This document shows, piece by piece, positions 29,941 to 44,400 of a stretch of 64,000 bases of DNA; position 1 is the first letter of the stretch, and each line of letters opens with the position of its first letter. Source of the DNA: Epiperipatus broadwayi (Eukaryota; Onychophora; Udeonychophora; Euonychophora; Peripatidae); assembly GCA_028023455.1 (NCBI GenBank), contig JAQFVV010006215.1, positions 5,129,230 through 5,193,229 of the forward strand. Direction: 5' to 3'. Position numbers and translations under genes: made by a program. The notes under the pieces are model-generated. The model searched no databases. It had not been told where the DNA came from and saw nothing but the letters and a program-made list of their open reading frames with translations.

Positions 29941-29964
29941 AAAAAAAAATGCTGACTTCATTGA

Positions 29965-30240
29965 GTGGATATCTCAATGCCACATTCTACCAGACACCAG
30001 TTAGCAAGGATTTGGCAGAGGTCACTAATCGTAATACACAGATCTATTCAAATGCAACCAACCACCTGTTATTTAGGATCACCACAACTCCAAAAATCTC
30101 AGACAAAAATGGATGATATGATTCCTTATTTTCATTATTACTCTAATCTTGGAAAATTTGGACATATTGAAAAATAGAGTAATGAATATTTGCAAGAAAC
30201 CAAATTTGATGCTAGACTGAATGCATCTGCTGCATCCACA
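29965..30240 (+). pseudogene. Possible decayed gag zinc-knuckle fragment
   Basis: A 70-codon open frame ends in FHYYSNLGKFGHIEK followed by a stop. Its spacing resembles a retrotransposon CCHC knuckle in which two Cys have been lost (F-x-Y-x-S-N-L-G-x-F-G-H). Nothing else in the neighbourhood supports a complete element, so this is a weak call and chance similarity is possible. Confidence 0.25.
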
Positions 30241-31609
30241 AACTTAAAATTTTTATAACAGTTACAGATAAAAACCAACTCTTAAGAAGATCTGTATAAA
30301 ACAAAACGCACAGAAATCTAAAAAGGATTACCAATTTTCCTATTTAATTATTGTGAATGCTTTCTGAAAGAAAAAGCACATAACAGCTTGCCCATTTTAC
30401 AAACCACTAATAAAAAGCCAGAAAAGACATGCTAACATCAGATAATTTAGTGCATTATAATAATAATATAAATATAATAATAACAAAAAATTTTGATTTT
30501 GGAGTGGGGGCACTAATAAATATCCCACATACAGAAAGAAGAGACCAATAGCATACTCTTCTAGAATAGGATTCAGCAAATAATATGAGTCATTTTGTTT
30601 AAATATCACCCCCAATAAAAGAGCTCCAAGGAAAGATGAAAAATAGGTACATGAAAAATGAATTTCTGAATGACAATGGATATATTTAAACAATTTAACT
30701 AAAATAAAAATTCTCTTAAAAATAAAAAATTACTTTGACAGATTGCTTTATCACAAATTTCTAATATTTAAATATTCATTATATACAATAATTACTATTC
30801 TATAATAAGTAATAAGGATGAATCCAAGAACCATCATTATAAAGTGCATTTTTCCCCTCCTAGAATCATTAACATATTTATTTTCGAATTACAAGAGAAA
30901 ATAAAAAAATGTGTTTATTATGATAAAAAGAGCCATGAGATTAGAATGCATGTGACTCGTGAGCCATAGTTTGCAGACTCCTGTTTTACAATATTATCAA
31001 TAATGAGTAAAACTAGTCAGTTCTACAAGAAAGCCTTAGCCATTATATTTGGAATAAAAAATTTTCACCAATATTTAATTGGGTGGGTTTTTAAATAATT
31101 ATAGATCATAAACTATTGCTGGAATTTCCATTAAATCCTCACTAATACGTGAATATTAAAATCTGAATAGATTGCACTGAACCAAAATTTTATCAGAATA
31201 TTATATATTGAAGTACAAAAAGATTGTAATTTTCCACTTCTTGTTCTCTTATGCATTAATTTATATATATAATACCATTCATTCCTTTACATTTGCTTAC
31301 GGTTTCAACTGCCAACAGATGTCATCAAAATTATAAATTTTGAAAAAGTAGAAATATATAATATTATAATTAATGCATGATTAAAGCTATAAAGAAATAA
31401 TTAAAATGATAAAAATAAATTAAAAGATTTAAAAGTCGTACAATAAAATATATATTAAAAATATAAAACAGTTTATACAAAAGAAATCAAGAAAAAAAGA
31501 TTAATATTTATAAAATTATTTAAAATGCAAAGGAAATATAGTTACTGGGTTCATTGGAAAAATTGAATTTTTTTAAATTCATATTTTAATACAAGTACAT
31601 TTTATATGA
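30241..31609. other. AT-rich intergenic sequence, nothing recognised
   Basis: Open frame 30397-30693 (-) is rich in hydrophobic residues but has no recognisable family or gene context. I do not call it. Confidence 0.45.
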
Positions 31610-31652
31610 GGATTTGAACATAGACTTTGCTTGAAAGTCTGTGTTCAAATCC
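31610..31652. repeat. 19-bp-arm hairpin
   Basis: GGATTTGAACATAGACTTT, a 5-nt loop (GCTTG) and the inverted copy with one mismatch that still allows a G-T pair in RNA. It is followed shortly by AT-rich sequence with no known gene. Confidence 0.85.
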
Positions 31653-32271
31653 TGTATATTATATTAAATCCATAATATAACATATATATCGTTTTATAAT
31701 TATATAAATATGTAGTAAGCACTAATTATATGATCATATATATTTGAAAACTGTAGCTCTGATGATGACTGCTGGATAGTTGAAACTGTAAGCAAATATA
31801 AAGTAATAAATTTTATTTTATTAGATTGAATTGTTAAGTAATTAAAGAAGGTGAAAATTTTATTATGTAAATACTGAAAAAACTTCAGATTTAAATAAGT
31901 GATGCATTATCCAGAATGCCTTGTAAAGTTGAAGGGAAAAATACAAAAGTAAACTATTTACATTTGGAATAGCTTAGGGATTGCTCTTTGGACAAAATCT
32001 AATTCTGAGTATATTATTAATAAATTGGAAAAGGCAAGCTAGCCTAATAAACCACTAAAAATCTTACCTACAGTTTTCATGTGTAAGAGCAAAGTTGAAT
32101 AAGAAGAAAGACTGTGTCTTTGAATAGTAAGCAATAATACCTAACTACCAATGACATAGAGAAGATAATTTGTAAATGTCACCTAGAGGTAGTAAGGGTG
32201 AAAATTCTTGTCAGATGCTACATATGATGGTCAAAGCTTTTATAAAGAAATTATTCTAAGTACTGATTGAA

Positions 32272-32445
32272 GCATATTCGCATTGGGCAGAATAAACACT
32301 AGTTCAGAAGAGAATAGTGAAACTGAAAAATCTTTTCGGATCATAGGTCCTCCAAATAAAGGAATCATTTATTTGCCAAGATATTTTGGAGATTTTGTAA
32401 AAGAACTGAAAATAGTGCATGATTTTATATCCAGATACAAATGAA
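32272..32445 (+). pseudogene. Possible decayed coding relic
   Basis: An ATG-less open stretch of about 57 codons (about 32272-32442, SIFALGRINTSSEENSETEKSF then PNKGIIYLPRYFGDFVKEL) has protein-like composition in a background where frames are usually Lys/Asn/Ile-rich. Flanking sequence from 31960 to 33200 gives further short stretches broken by stops. I do not recognise a family; it may be an old transposon or processed pseudogene. Confidence 0.25.
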
Positions 32446-35335
32446 TTGCAGAGAAAGCCATTCAATTAAAATAGGTAATAAAGCAAAAACATTGTACATT
32501 CATATAATATGCCAATATTATAAATGTAAGAAAAGCACTGGCAAAGTTAATGTTGAGTTGGAAATGGAAGAATTGTACTATAATTAATACTATGTAAAGG
32601 AAAATTGGAAGTGGTGATGAGGAATAAATGATTTTTATTACTTAAGAAAAATCCAGAGATAATAGCCAAAAAAGGATAGTTTGAGAAAAATCTGAATGGA
32701 AAGTTTATCACAAAGCTATTATCAGACATAGTAGAAGTACAAAGAAAATCTGGAAGGGAGTTACATAAAACATTTTAATTAAAATGAATTGGATAAAATA
32801 CTGCTACCCATGAAAAAAAAAAACTGCAGAAAAGCATCAAAAGTGATTCAAAACCAAATGACAAAGAAATCAAAAGAACAATTGCAAGAAATGCTATATA
32901 GGAAAATGAAAAAATCTACATGTCATTTAAGTATTTAAAAGACAACATAATATCAATCAAGAAATTCTAAATTCACTGGAGTATGAAGATATTGCCATAT
33001 ATTGTAATAGTAAATGACAAAAAATAATATTGATATTTATTGTAATAGTAAATAATTTATATCAATAGCATGTTGGTAATTAATAAAAATAAATTAATTA
33101 GAACATTTATTAAATTTAATCTACATGCAGGAAATAAGAAACAGATTAAAATCAAACTCATGGACTAGTACATTAAGAATATTTGGTAAATAAAAAAAAA
33201 AAGAAAAATATACTCTAGTGAACATATAAAATAACAGGAAAAAAAAAAGTAGACTGCTGGACCAATTACTTAAGCTGCTTCAAAAAAGGGAAACTAGTTG
33301 GATTGGGACTCTACTCACAAAATAAGAGATTTAATGTAAACTAAAAATCTGAAAGTGGGCTTGAAGTACAAAAGGCCACTTCAAATCTTGATTATGTTTT
33401 ATATATGCCTGATAAAAAAATGCTGTAAATATGTAAAAGCAATAATTATAGAACCAATTAATTATATGATAATCCTAGTATATAAATCTAACATGGGAAA
33501 AAGTGTTGATAAATAGCTATTAGCTGACTAGTCTAGCATTGACAAAATATAACAAGAGATCACATTACAGTATTAAGAACAGAAGCATATATCTAAAAAA
33601 CTATTATAATATAAAAAATCTAAATCTTCATTAACCACATTAAATGACTGATTTCCTGTAGTAAGATAGTCTTAATTCTGTTTGATTGTTCCCAATTATT
33701 TGACACTTATTTGTGTAAAAACATAACTCGAGCTAATTTAAGGCTGTGTCAAAAAAAATTCACTACTATCAAGCAATCTGCACAGTTTGTAAAGATAATG
33801 ATTTATAAGTATATTAAAGTGAGAAATGGTAAAAACGGGCCACCATTTTACTTCTATGTCATCAGGAGATAAATAAAGTGATACAGCAGCTTTTTAAAAT
33901 AAGACTAAAATATATATAATTTTTACAATGTATGATATATAACTTCTACAATTCTGAAATAAGAATATTTAAAAAAAAAAAAAAACTCAATAGTTGAGAA
34001 GATAACATTAATCACATAATTACAATGTATTTTAATCCTGCTTCAATTTTGTAAGATAAATTGGTTCAAGGAAAATTAATTTGGTTAGCATATATCCAAT
34101 AAAATAAAAATAACTGAACAATTAATTAATGAATATTAGAACATTAAGATGATAGTACTGTAATAAAATAATAATAACTCCAAGTAGAACTAATTTAACA
34201 AGATTGCTATAATTTATTTATCTGGGGAAAATGCTATCTGCATAAACATTACCTTAATAGCAATCAATATGAACAAATAATTTTTTTTTTAAAAAGATGC
34301 TTATTAAACTAACTTAGATGGTTCCCCCCCCCCCCAATTAAACATTTTTGCTTTTATAAAAAATACAGTAAATATGAATATCCCAAAGAAAATGTAAAAT
34401 TTGAAACAAATTCACCTGCTGAAAACTATTAATCTAAGCCTCTATTACTTTTTACAATTAAAAATTATGGAAAGATTTATCAAATACAGGTAGTATAAAA
34501 TTGTATTTACATTAATAGACTTCTTTTTAAATCTACAACTTGCACATTGCAATTCAAAATAATGAAAACAATATCAGATAAGAAGACATAAAAGTAATTC
34601 TATTCTTGAGAAAATAATAATTAAAAACACATTCTAAATTTTAGAGTTAAGACTTAAAAATGCCAAATATATCTGTCAACTTCCACATATTTTTAATGAA
34701 CTTAATTTGCATGAAGGAAAAAACAGACACCTACTTTACTAGTTCAGTAAAACACAAAACAAAAACGTTGCAAGTAAAATAAATGCAGTGCAGATCACTA
34801 TGAATAATAAACTTTTAATAATGAAGATATGTTACAAATATAATCATTCTATTGAAAAACCATGTGCTTAAAACAACTGCTTTGTCATGAGTCTTAAAAA
34901 ATAATCTATATTTAGACAATCTATCGTACATATTGAGACATTACAAGTATTTATAAATCTGAGATGCATATTTAAGAGAAACTGCATATGACATAAATAA
35001 GTCATGGTGATGAGAATAATAATGAGTGATAGAAAGTAGAATATTACTGATGTCATGAAAAGAATTATGAGACTGAAAAAAGCCGAGTAGATATATTGTT
35101 AAAATAAATGACAATAGATAGGCAGTTAAGTTCTAAATGGATCCAAGAAATTGTATATCAGTGAATGAGTAAAAAGTTTATTAGAATTATGCAAAGAAAA
35201 GAAATTGGAAAATATGGATTAAATTGGAAGAAAAATTCATCTTGCAATACTAAATCCGCCCCCGCCTCCCATTAACATCTTTTAAAATTTTACACAACTA
35301 CATTTTAATGCTTACCAATTTATTTGAACTGTTTT
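32446..35335. other. AT-rich sequence between the two genes
   Basis: It contains a run of 12 C at 34324-34335, which is unusual in this AT-rich region, and several A runs. No gene or element recognised. The right end is the 3' flank of the - strand gene. Confidence 0.5.
35319..35324 (-). promoter_or_regulatory. Poly(A) signal candidate of the - strand gene
   Basis: AATAAA on the - strand 11 nt after the stop codon. The 3' UTR would be very short, which is unusual; a distal signal further left is possible in such AT-rich DNA. Confidence 0.4.
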
Positions 35336-35436
35336 TCAAGGCACTTGGTGGTGGTAATGAGATGATTTAGTATTAGTTGTCTTGGCAGATCTTGAAGCTT
35401 TACCAGAATGAGTAAGGATATTTTGACCTCGCAATG
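35336..35436 (-). CDS. Unidentified - strand gene, last coding exon
   Basis: Acceptor CTTTTAG; two bases complete an Ala codon, then LRGQNILTHSGKASRSAK, TTNTKSSHYHHQVP and TGA. An AATAAA signal (35319-35324) lies 11 nt beyond the stop, and a GGTAAGC at about 35312-35318 could be a weak donor for an alternative end. Conserved-looking coding composition ends sharply at the stop. Confidence 0.72.
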
Positions 35437-38400
35437 CTAAAAGAAAAAATAATAATAAAGTTAAGCAAGAATATGAAACTAAAATAAATTATATTAATTT
35501 TATGATTGAATTTTCAGTCTTGAAGGGGGTTACAAAATATTTAATATAAAAATTATACACCAAAGTGGCTTTCCATGTTATACATTTTGCAAATCAAAGC
35601 CAGTAAATGTAAATCAACAATAGTAATGTAGATAATAATAAAGACCATTGACATTAACTGGTATATTTTAAATTTGAAACATTAATGGCTTAATTATAAT
35701 GTATTATAATCAACAATTATTTAATTTCTCCTTACAACAATATATATATTTGATTTACAATCCCATAGCTTTTAATATTCATAAAAAATTATAAATATAT
35801 TTACAAATTAATGGTCTTTATATTATCAACTAGATCTTAATTTGGCTTCATTACTTTATGCCCATTCATATGCAAACTATTTCCTTCTATGCTATACTTT
35901 ACTCTCTTCAAAGTTTTTTCTTTAGTTTTTTAATAATTCATGGTTATTATTCTGATCCTTCATAATCTGTCTGCCTAATATATTTACAGATCTTATTTCT
36001 TTTCTTTATCTTTACGACAAATATGAAATAGTAACCTTTATTCATAAGTTTGTTTCAATAGCTTTTTAAGATTATCCTTTCTTATTTTTTTATTATTATT
36101 TAAATGGATACTTCATTTGTAATTGAAATGAGATTAACCACAATATGCAAGATATATATATATATAATCATTAATATGTTTGCTTTTTAATTTATTTAGA
36201 TAATGAGGACAACCAATACCTAAACATCACATGATCATCTGAGTTCGGACCTATATGATTATATAAGCTAGTGAGCTTGGATTGAAAATATTGTATTTTC
36301 AATTTCAGATTCATAGTTTTGTAGTTAAGTAGAGTTAAAAAGTGGTTGCTGGAGGGTTCCATTAGAATCTAAGATCTAGATGCAGTGCTCTCAGATCCAA
36401 GGCTCCTCACTGATGAAAGCCACAAGCTAGAAACTAGTCTGGGGATATTGGATGAGTATACACTAGATAGGGATTTTATGCACAAACCTTGCATCCATTG
36501 GTTACTCTGGCTTGCATTGAGTGGCACTACTGTATGGAGAGTTTTGCCTGTTTTAACAACCAATATCTAATATATGATCAGTTGTTTGGAAGACTATTTA
36601 ATTCAAGAAGATGAATAGTTGATTCACCATAATAGTTTCATTCAATCAAATAAAGTGAATTTTTTTTTTTTTAAACTTTATTCAGATGAGAATGGATCCA
36701 GAAACCTTTAACTCCTGAATCCATCAATCTACCAATGTAATAAACTGTAGACAGCAAAAATATATATATATCTATTTTTAACTTCATCCAAAAAGTTAAC
36801 TAATGTCTGTTTTTACAACAACAACAAAAAAAACATGCTTGCATGACTTTTTAAAGATTAATAATACTTTATGTGAAAGCATGCTTCTTCTCTATGTTTT
36901 CCACTGATTTTCTCATTTACATCTATTGGATGTGATGCAATGCACTGTGGCTTCTTCTTTCTTGAAGTCCGGAATTTCTCAGCAACCATGTCCAGAGAAA
37001 CCAGTTAGCCACCTTCCCTTTCCATTCCCCACCCTAAGATTGTCCCATATTCTTCTCTATTTCACTCCATCCTATTTCCACAACATTATCTTTGTCCACT
37101 CTATGCCCTTTATATCTAATTCCGCTTTATCTTTTTCCAAACTGAGCATAAAAACCAAGAACCCACTTTCTGTATAATCACTTTGTTTATATTTATTCTC
37201 CCACAACATTATTTGCACCTTTCTATTTGTAACCATTTTCACTCAATTAACAAATGTCTAATATTTTTTATGCCTTCCTTATACAACTTGCAGACTAAAG
37301 CACTCACATTTCTCCATTTATTTGTACATTCCCTTATTGCTAATGATCCAGTTTGAGCCTTAAATAGTAAATTATTTTCCTTGCTATTATCAAAAATTAA
37401 TTTGCACCCAATATTCCATTTACTTCTATATATATATTTAAACTCTTTACTCTCCATACTAGTTCTCCATCTCTTCAACTCCCTATTTTTTTATTAATGC
37501 ATCTATTCTTCTATCCCATTCCTTGCCATTATAACACTCAACAATTCTCCTAACACAATCATCCCACTTTTTGTATAAGTATACTGACATAAAGTCTTTA
37601 TCCAAATTTTCTGCATACTGTACTACCTTTCTCACCCATTTTGTTACCAGTCCTTTACTCATAACTCAATTAAATACTATTTTGGATATTCTCTTATTAT
37701 CCCTAAATTTCAATCTACTTTTTTCATCTCTCACATAAAAACTTGATCTTCCCATTTCTCCTTGAATTGCCTCCTTTGCTGACTACACATATGCATTTAA
37801 TGCATGTCTTCCTACTTCTCTTTGTACTTTTTCTAAGTAATCTAACACCTCTTTAGTAACACAATGCATCATTACCATATATTAACACTGCTACTGCTAC
37901 CCCCATACATTCTAGCTACATCATATCTATTATATGAAAACATTGCTAATTTTTTTATCATTCCCTTTCTTTTCTTCATTTCATTTATCAATTTTTTCTC
38001 CCATTCATCCAAGTAGTTTCTCTTGATTACTTAAGATGATTCTCAAATAGTTATACCTATTCATCACATTTAACTTTATATCCCTCAATAAAAATTCTTT
38101 CTATTCTCTTTCTACAGCATTTATAATCATTATTTTTGATTTTTCTTCACTAAATTTAATCCCCATCTCTTTACCCATCCTTGCACATGTCTTCAGCATA
38201 ACTTCTACATCTTACCTATGAAAGTAGGGAAAATATAGAAGTTATACTCTGTGCACAAGAATATATTACTAGCAAATAAAAAACCTGATAATATATACAT
38301 TCCCTTGCCATCTATTAATGGTATCTCTACCCCATCTTACTAGTTTTTCTATTGCTCACTCCATTTCTCTCAAATATAAGAAAAATAAAATAGGTGACAT

Positions 38401-41400
38401 AAGGCATCCTTACCTTAGTCTCACCTCACTTTTAAATCTAATTGATTCTATATTTCTTAATTGATAAGTATAGTAATTATTTTCATACACCCTCTTAATA
38501 AGATTCACTAAGCTCCATTCATTCTCAAATTTACTAAATTTCCCCATAATCTATTTCTACTTACTCTATCCTATGCCTTCTCTATATCTATATAACTGGC
38601 TACCTGTATCCCTACTTATATCAATAAGTTGTGTAATTACAAATAAACTATCTCTTATACACCTATCCGTTCGAAAACCTCCTTGCATTTCTCCCACTGT
38701 ATTATTTTCTTCAATCCATTTTGCCACCCTTACAGCCACTATATATGAAAAAACTTTATATAACATTGATGTTATCACTATTGGTCTATAATTGTTTAAC
38801 TTTCTATGATGCTTACTCTTTCCTCTTATATTATTCCAGCTATCTGAAAATTCCTCTGTGCCATCTTATTAAAACATGATAATAGATTTGATTTTATCCT
38901 ATTTCCTAAATTTATCACCATCTTTCCCTGCCCATCCATCTAAACCTCTTGCCTTTCCACTTTTCAATTTCTTCGCTGCCTCACTCAATTCATTTTCCAT
39001 CACCATCTTTCCTTGCCCCATCCATCTAAACCTCTTGCCTTTCCACTTTTCAATTTCTTCTCTGCCTCATTCAATTCATTTTCCATAAATCTAATATTTC
39101 CACTACTATATGCTTTTATATTTATTATCACTCTATCCTTCACATCCAACATCTTTTCTATATCCATTACATACTTATTTAAGATTGTCTCCAATTCTTC
39201 TCTAGAGCTATACTCTTTTTCCTCATCATCTAGTAATACTATTTCTCTCTCCCTACATTCTTTCTTTTAATATATTTCCAAAATTTTTTACTCCCATTTC
39301 TTCCACTTTTATTAATATCCTCCAATAATTTACTATTTAATTTCATTCTCTCTCTATAATTATCTATTTTAGCCAACTTCTTTTTTAAAAAATATTTTTC
39401 CCATTCCTTTTATTAAAGATCTATATGGTCATTTCAACTTACTTTAGCTTTCCAAACAATTTAGTCAAAATTCAAAAATAATAAGAATAAAAAAAAAATA
39501 TGAGTAATTAATATTGCTTACCAAAAGGTGACTGAAACCCTTGTGATGTGCTGACACCCGTGGAAGATCTATGAGATGATACTAACGAATTGAACTAAAA
39601 TATATAATATATCTTACAAATATAATTTTATAATTATTAGACATTTTTATTTTATAATAAATAAATAGATAGATTGATACATTATAAGAGAATAATAATT
39701 GAATCATGATAAATTTTTCTGGGGGGAAAAAATCAGTCAAACGGCAATTTACTTTTGCAATGGAAATATATAAATCTTTTTTTTTTGTTTTAATCTGCAA
39801 CTATTTTTTTCAACTAAAATAGATATTAACTTTGACTAGTTAAAAAAGAGTATTTGCAGCAATTCATTATATCATATTTATTCATTCCAGTGCCATCTAT
39901 TGTAAATTTGAGTAATGAATAAACACATCAGGAGCACTCAATTCCAAGCACCTGAATATCAAATATTTCTCAGTACCATCATCTTTATAAAAAAAATTGC
40001 CAAGAAAAAAAAATAGGTATGCAATAAAAAATTTATTTTTAATTTCTTTGGGAACCAAAATATTTTAAAAAATTTTTTGATTAAAATTAATAAAAACCAT
40101 GAACTTTTTTGCAAAACACAATTTTTTAAAATCAGGCTCTATGTTTCTTAGTTTTAAGCATAAATTAGGCTCAAGTATTAACTTTGTTTCATATTTGTTT
40201 TTTAAATATAATGTTGAAAATCCCTTTTTTCATAAAGAGTTGGCGTGAAATGGCAGTACAGAGATAAAATGGCGTAAAAGAGCTCACAAAGGCAGTAATC
40301 AATATAATGGAGATGGTATTTTAATTTATTTTTTTATACCAGTTTTTCATTATTTGAACCAATTATTTAAATACAATTTTTCAAAATTGTTTACCTTTCA
40401 CATATCACCAGTAGTACATGTACTGTAACAGTCAAGTTTGTACATTCACGTAACAGAATTCAGAGAAGAGACCGAAGATGACCAGACTAGGATTGTGACA
40501 TCCCGAGTTCGATCACTCTTCAACTCGTCAGCCAGTACTCCAAGACTCAAGACCCTGTGATTGACCACCTTGAAATTACACATAGCATACTCCTTTATTC
40601 ATGGCCGACATAGGTCAGGGAGAAACAATGAGACTCATAATTAAATTACAAATTGATCGTATCTAACGAATAGCTAACTTAATGGAGACCTTTAATAATG
40701 CATATTCTATAACATAATAATAACGAGAATTGGATGGAATAATGAAACTGAGAGTGGACTAGGTTAATTTACTAAAATTTAATTTCTTCAATAATAAGTT
40801 TTATCTAAAATATATATCACAAATTTTAAACATGTAAAAATGCATGCAGGCATTTAATGGCTGAAGAATTTTAAGTATGCTCTTCGGACAGATTCTTTTA
40901 TCAGATTAATACATAAATTTACATTTAAATAGGATGAATGCAACGGTTATTCACCTTATGAATTCATGAAAGCCATAGATTGCTTTTGATGTTAGAATTT
41001 GAATACAATTATTTTACGGATATATATAATAAATGCACGCAGGCATTTAAATAAATAGCTTATCACTACGCCATGTCTATAGTGTAACATATGCAGTATA
41101 ACGATCCAAACGAAGTGGTAGATCGCATCGCACCGCACCGCACTACCAAAGGGCGCCATCTAGGCATTTGAGCCTAGAAAAATTTATAGAGTAGGCAGAT
41201 ACGCGCTGTTAGGATTCCACTTTATTTACATATTTAGATCGTTAGCCCATTGTCACTAGCTCAGTGGAATAGCAGAGATTTAATAATATCATTTACTAGT
41301 ATATAAAAGAATAAAGTAAGCCACTGCCAGTAATTATCATACAAACAGATTTATTTATGCACATATATATAAGGTTTAAAATTATTTTAGTGATTTACAT

Positions 41401-44400
41401 TTAAACATTTAACATTATTTTTAACTTTGATTTTACTTTAATTTACATTGAGTTACTATTATATTATAAATTTACATTTTTAATCAAGTTCGCACAGATG
41501 GGCTTATAAACCTGTTTAATATGTTGCTATAGATCGGTTACATAGATTTCAACGGTCAAAAACATTTCAAAGTAAACATAAACGATCAAAATACAAAATT
41601 ATTGATTACTGACAATTGCATAGGGAATTATAAGAAACCCTCTAGTATTCATCGTAAGATACTTGCATCGTCACCAATAACTTAAAAGACATCCGAATAA
41701 ATACATTTTTAGATACTCACCGTAAGGTATCATTATTTATCGAATGTCTATATATTTTGATCAAATATGAAACGCAAAACATAGTTAACCGATAAACAAT
41801 CCATGCAAGCGTCTATAAACAACTTAAATTTAATAGTTTTATTTAGGATCGAGCCTGAATCGACTACATAGATTTGCATTTAAAAATAAAATATTCTATC
41901 CCTACTTAACCTTAGGCAACACATTTCGCAATCAACTGGCGCCAATCCATCTGATACATTCATGTATTCAATGTAGCATGATACGACAACACAACAATAT
42001 TGTCAGGAATGTACATCTGAACAATATGTAGAAATAGAAACGACATTGACTCTCCACCCACAGGGATGTGACATCTGTGGGCAAGTAGATCAATAAACTA
42101 AAAACTCCATAGGAATGGGCTGCGGTATTCTGCCGACTTACAAACCCATCCATAGGCAAACAGAGGGTGTGTGGCGTATATCTATAATCCTGCCCGTAGC
42201 GGATCTCATACTACACCTACTAATTACATAAATATATCCAATCCATTGAACCAATTCAACTACGAAATGAACAACCCAAGATTACCCTCCCTTAATATAT
42301 CTTTACAAATCGATACAGCCATTCACGCCCGACTTAAGTTTAACATTTTTTTATAATTTATTTAACGGAAAACAGAAATCATAATAAAACTTAAAGAACA
42401 AAATTAAATAAATAAATAAATAAATGGAAATGATTTTACAAAATAAATAAGAAAAAAAATACATCAAATAACATTATTAATTTAGTTTGGTCAGATAGGA
42501 AACTAATGCAATTATTTTAAATACGAAAAGTTTTTAACTTAATGTTCATTAATTGTAAAGTTCTTACGGTTTTAAACAGTTCATCTTTATCTGTCGTTTG
42601 TAAGTTTGAACGGGAATTCCCACGCCGTCCTGAAGATATTGGTATACATTTAGCCGATGTTTTATTTATTCATTCGGAGGTTTTTTAATTTGGTTGGTCC
42701 TCAATGTAGGAAACGATAGTTCATTTCTCCCTTCTTTAACAGCTGAAAGAATTGACCGTGCGTCTGTCAATTCCTCCAACTCCGGACTACTACATATAGT
42801 CACATCGTAATAATCAATTTCCAGTCACTCACTAACTAATAATTTCCAAACTTGTCCTTTTTATATTAATGTGAAGGATTGAATTTACATTACGTCACCG
42901 ATGCGATGGTCCTTTCGCTGCGGTCCGATTCCATAGGGATTTCTTCTTATTTGCTAACAGTTTCTATTGTTTTCCTATCTGACTAGTGTTTTTACATTTA
43001 AATGCTGAAGGCTGGTTTACATTTAACTAATTAACAATCATTTCCATTTCTGATTAATTAACCTGTTTTCCAAATCAAAAATATATTTCAAGACAAATTT
43101 AAAGATATAATTTTATCTCCAAATCTTTTTTAAAATTTAGTTTTAAAAATACCTTTTTCTTTAATAAAAATTTTATTTTAATAATTTTTCATTATCTGTG
43201 CGACTTAATATATAAGAGTTTAAGACGATATTTTAATTTCAATTTTTAATTTTTAAAGAAAGTTTTTAAATGCGAACTTTTTATTTTAACTTGTTTAATA
43301 ATATATATAAAAAAAAACAATGTAACGAACGTCTGTGCTCGTTACATATCAGTAAAGTTACTTAAAAAAAAATGATCAAAAAAAAAAATATTTTACTTAG
43401 GGTTAGTAATTACGGTATTAACAAAATTTACAAACATTCAGTTAATAATTTTACAAAAAACTATATACAAAAAGAAAAAGAAAATGTTGACCATCGCCTA
43501 CCTAAGGACCATTTACGTTAACACCCCTCCCCCCGAGAATTCTATTTTATTTTATCCATTTGATTTCTACTTACGGCATGACAAACAAATTATTTAACTT
43601 ATTTAGGAAGGTTGCATTGAGATAAATATGTTCCAAGATAATGGATTTATACGTGTATATTTGCAGCACAATTATAACTACCACCAACTTATTTATGACT
43701 GATTGAAATGCATAAATAGGATTACACTGACGTAAATTCCCAACGGTACTCATCGTAAGGTACCACATTTCGATCATAAACTTCCGTGGCTGTGCGCCTA
43801 TACACGTTAACGCATAAATATATATTAACAAAAAAAAGACATATCCAATGCAACCTTTTGATTTTCTTTTTAATTTACAAACATTAGTTTTAAAATTATT
43901 TATACTTTCTTTTATTTAATATATATGCGCAATTTCTTGCTGGCAGTGCTTTTATAAAATTTAAAAATATCCGACTTATGTAAGCAGATAAAAATATTTC
44001 ATTTTGACAAAATTTGCTCAGGGTATTTGTGGTTTATTAAAGATCGGAAATTTCAGCATTAATTCCCCTTCTCAGGGTCAATCTCTGAGGTAAGGCCACA
44101 CTTGGGACGCCAATTATAACGATCCAAACGAAGTGGTAGATCGCATCGCACCGCACCGCACTACCAAAGGGCGCCATCTAGGCATTTGAGCCTAGAAAAA
44201 TTTATAGAGTAGGCAGATACGCGCTGTTAGGATTCCACTTTATTTACATATTTAGATCGTTAGCCCATTGTCACTAGCTCAGTGGAATAGCAGAGATTTA
44301 ATAATATCATTTACTAGTATATAAAAGAATAAAGTAAGCCACTGCCAGTAATTATCATACAAACAGATTTATTTATGCACATATATATAAGGTTTAAAAT

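Larger units (their letters stand above)
43347..44114 (-). other. Interior of the giant-LTR element
   Basis: 768 bp between the LTRs. The longest frame is 86 codons (43571-43831, -) with no recognisable domain. Apart from the primer-binding-like site and the polypurine tract I see no coding or structural feature. Confidence 0.7.

Noticed and set aside
34324-34335. Run of 12 C as a regulatory signal
   Set aside because: Homopolymer with no context; may be a sequencing or assembly feature.
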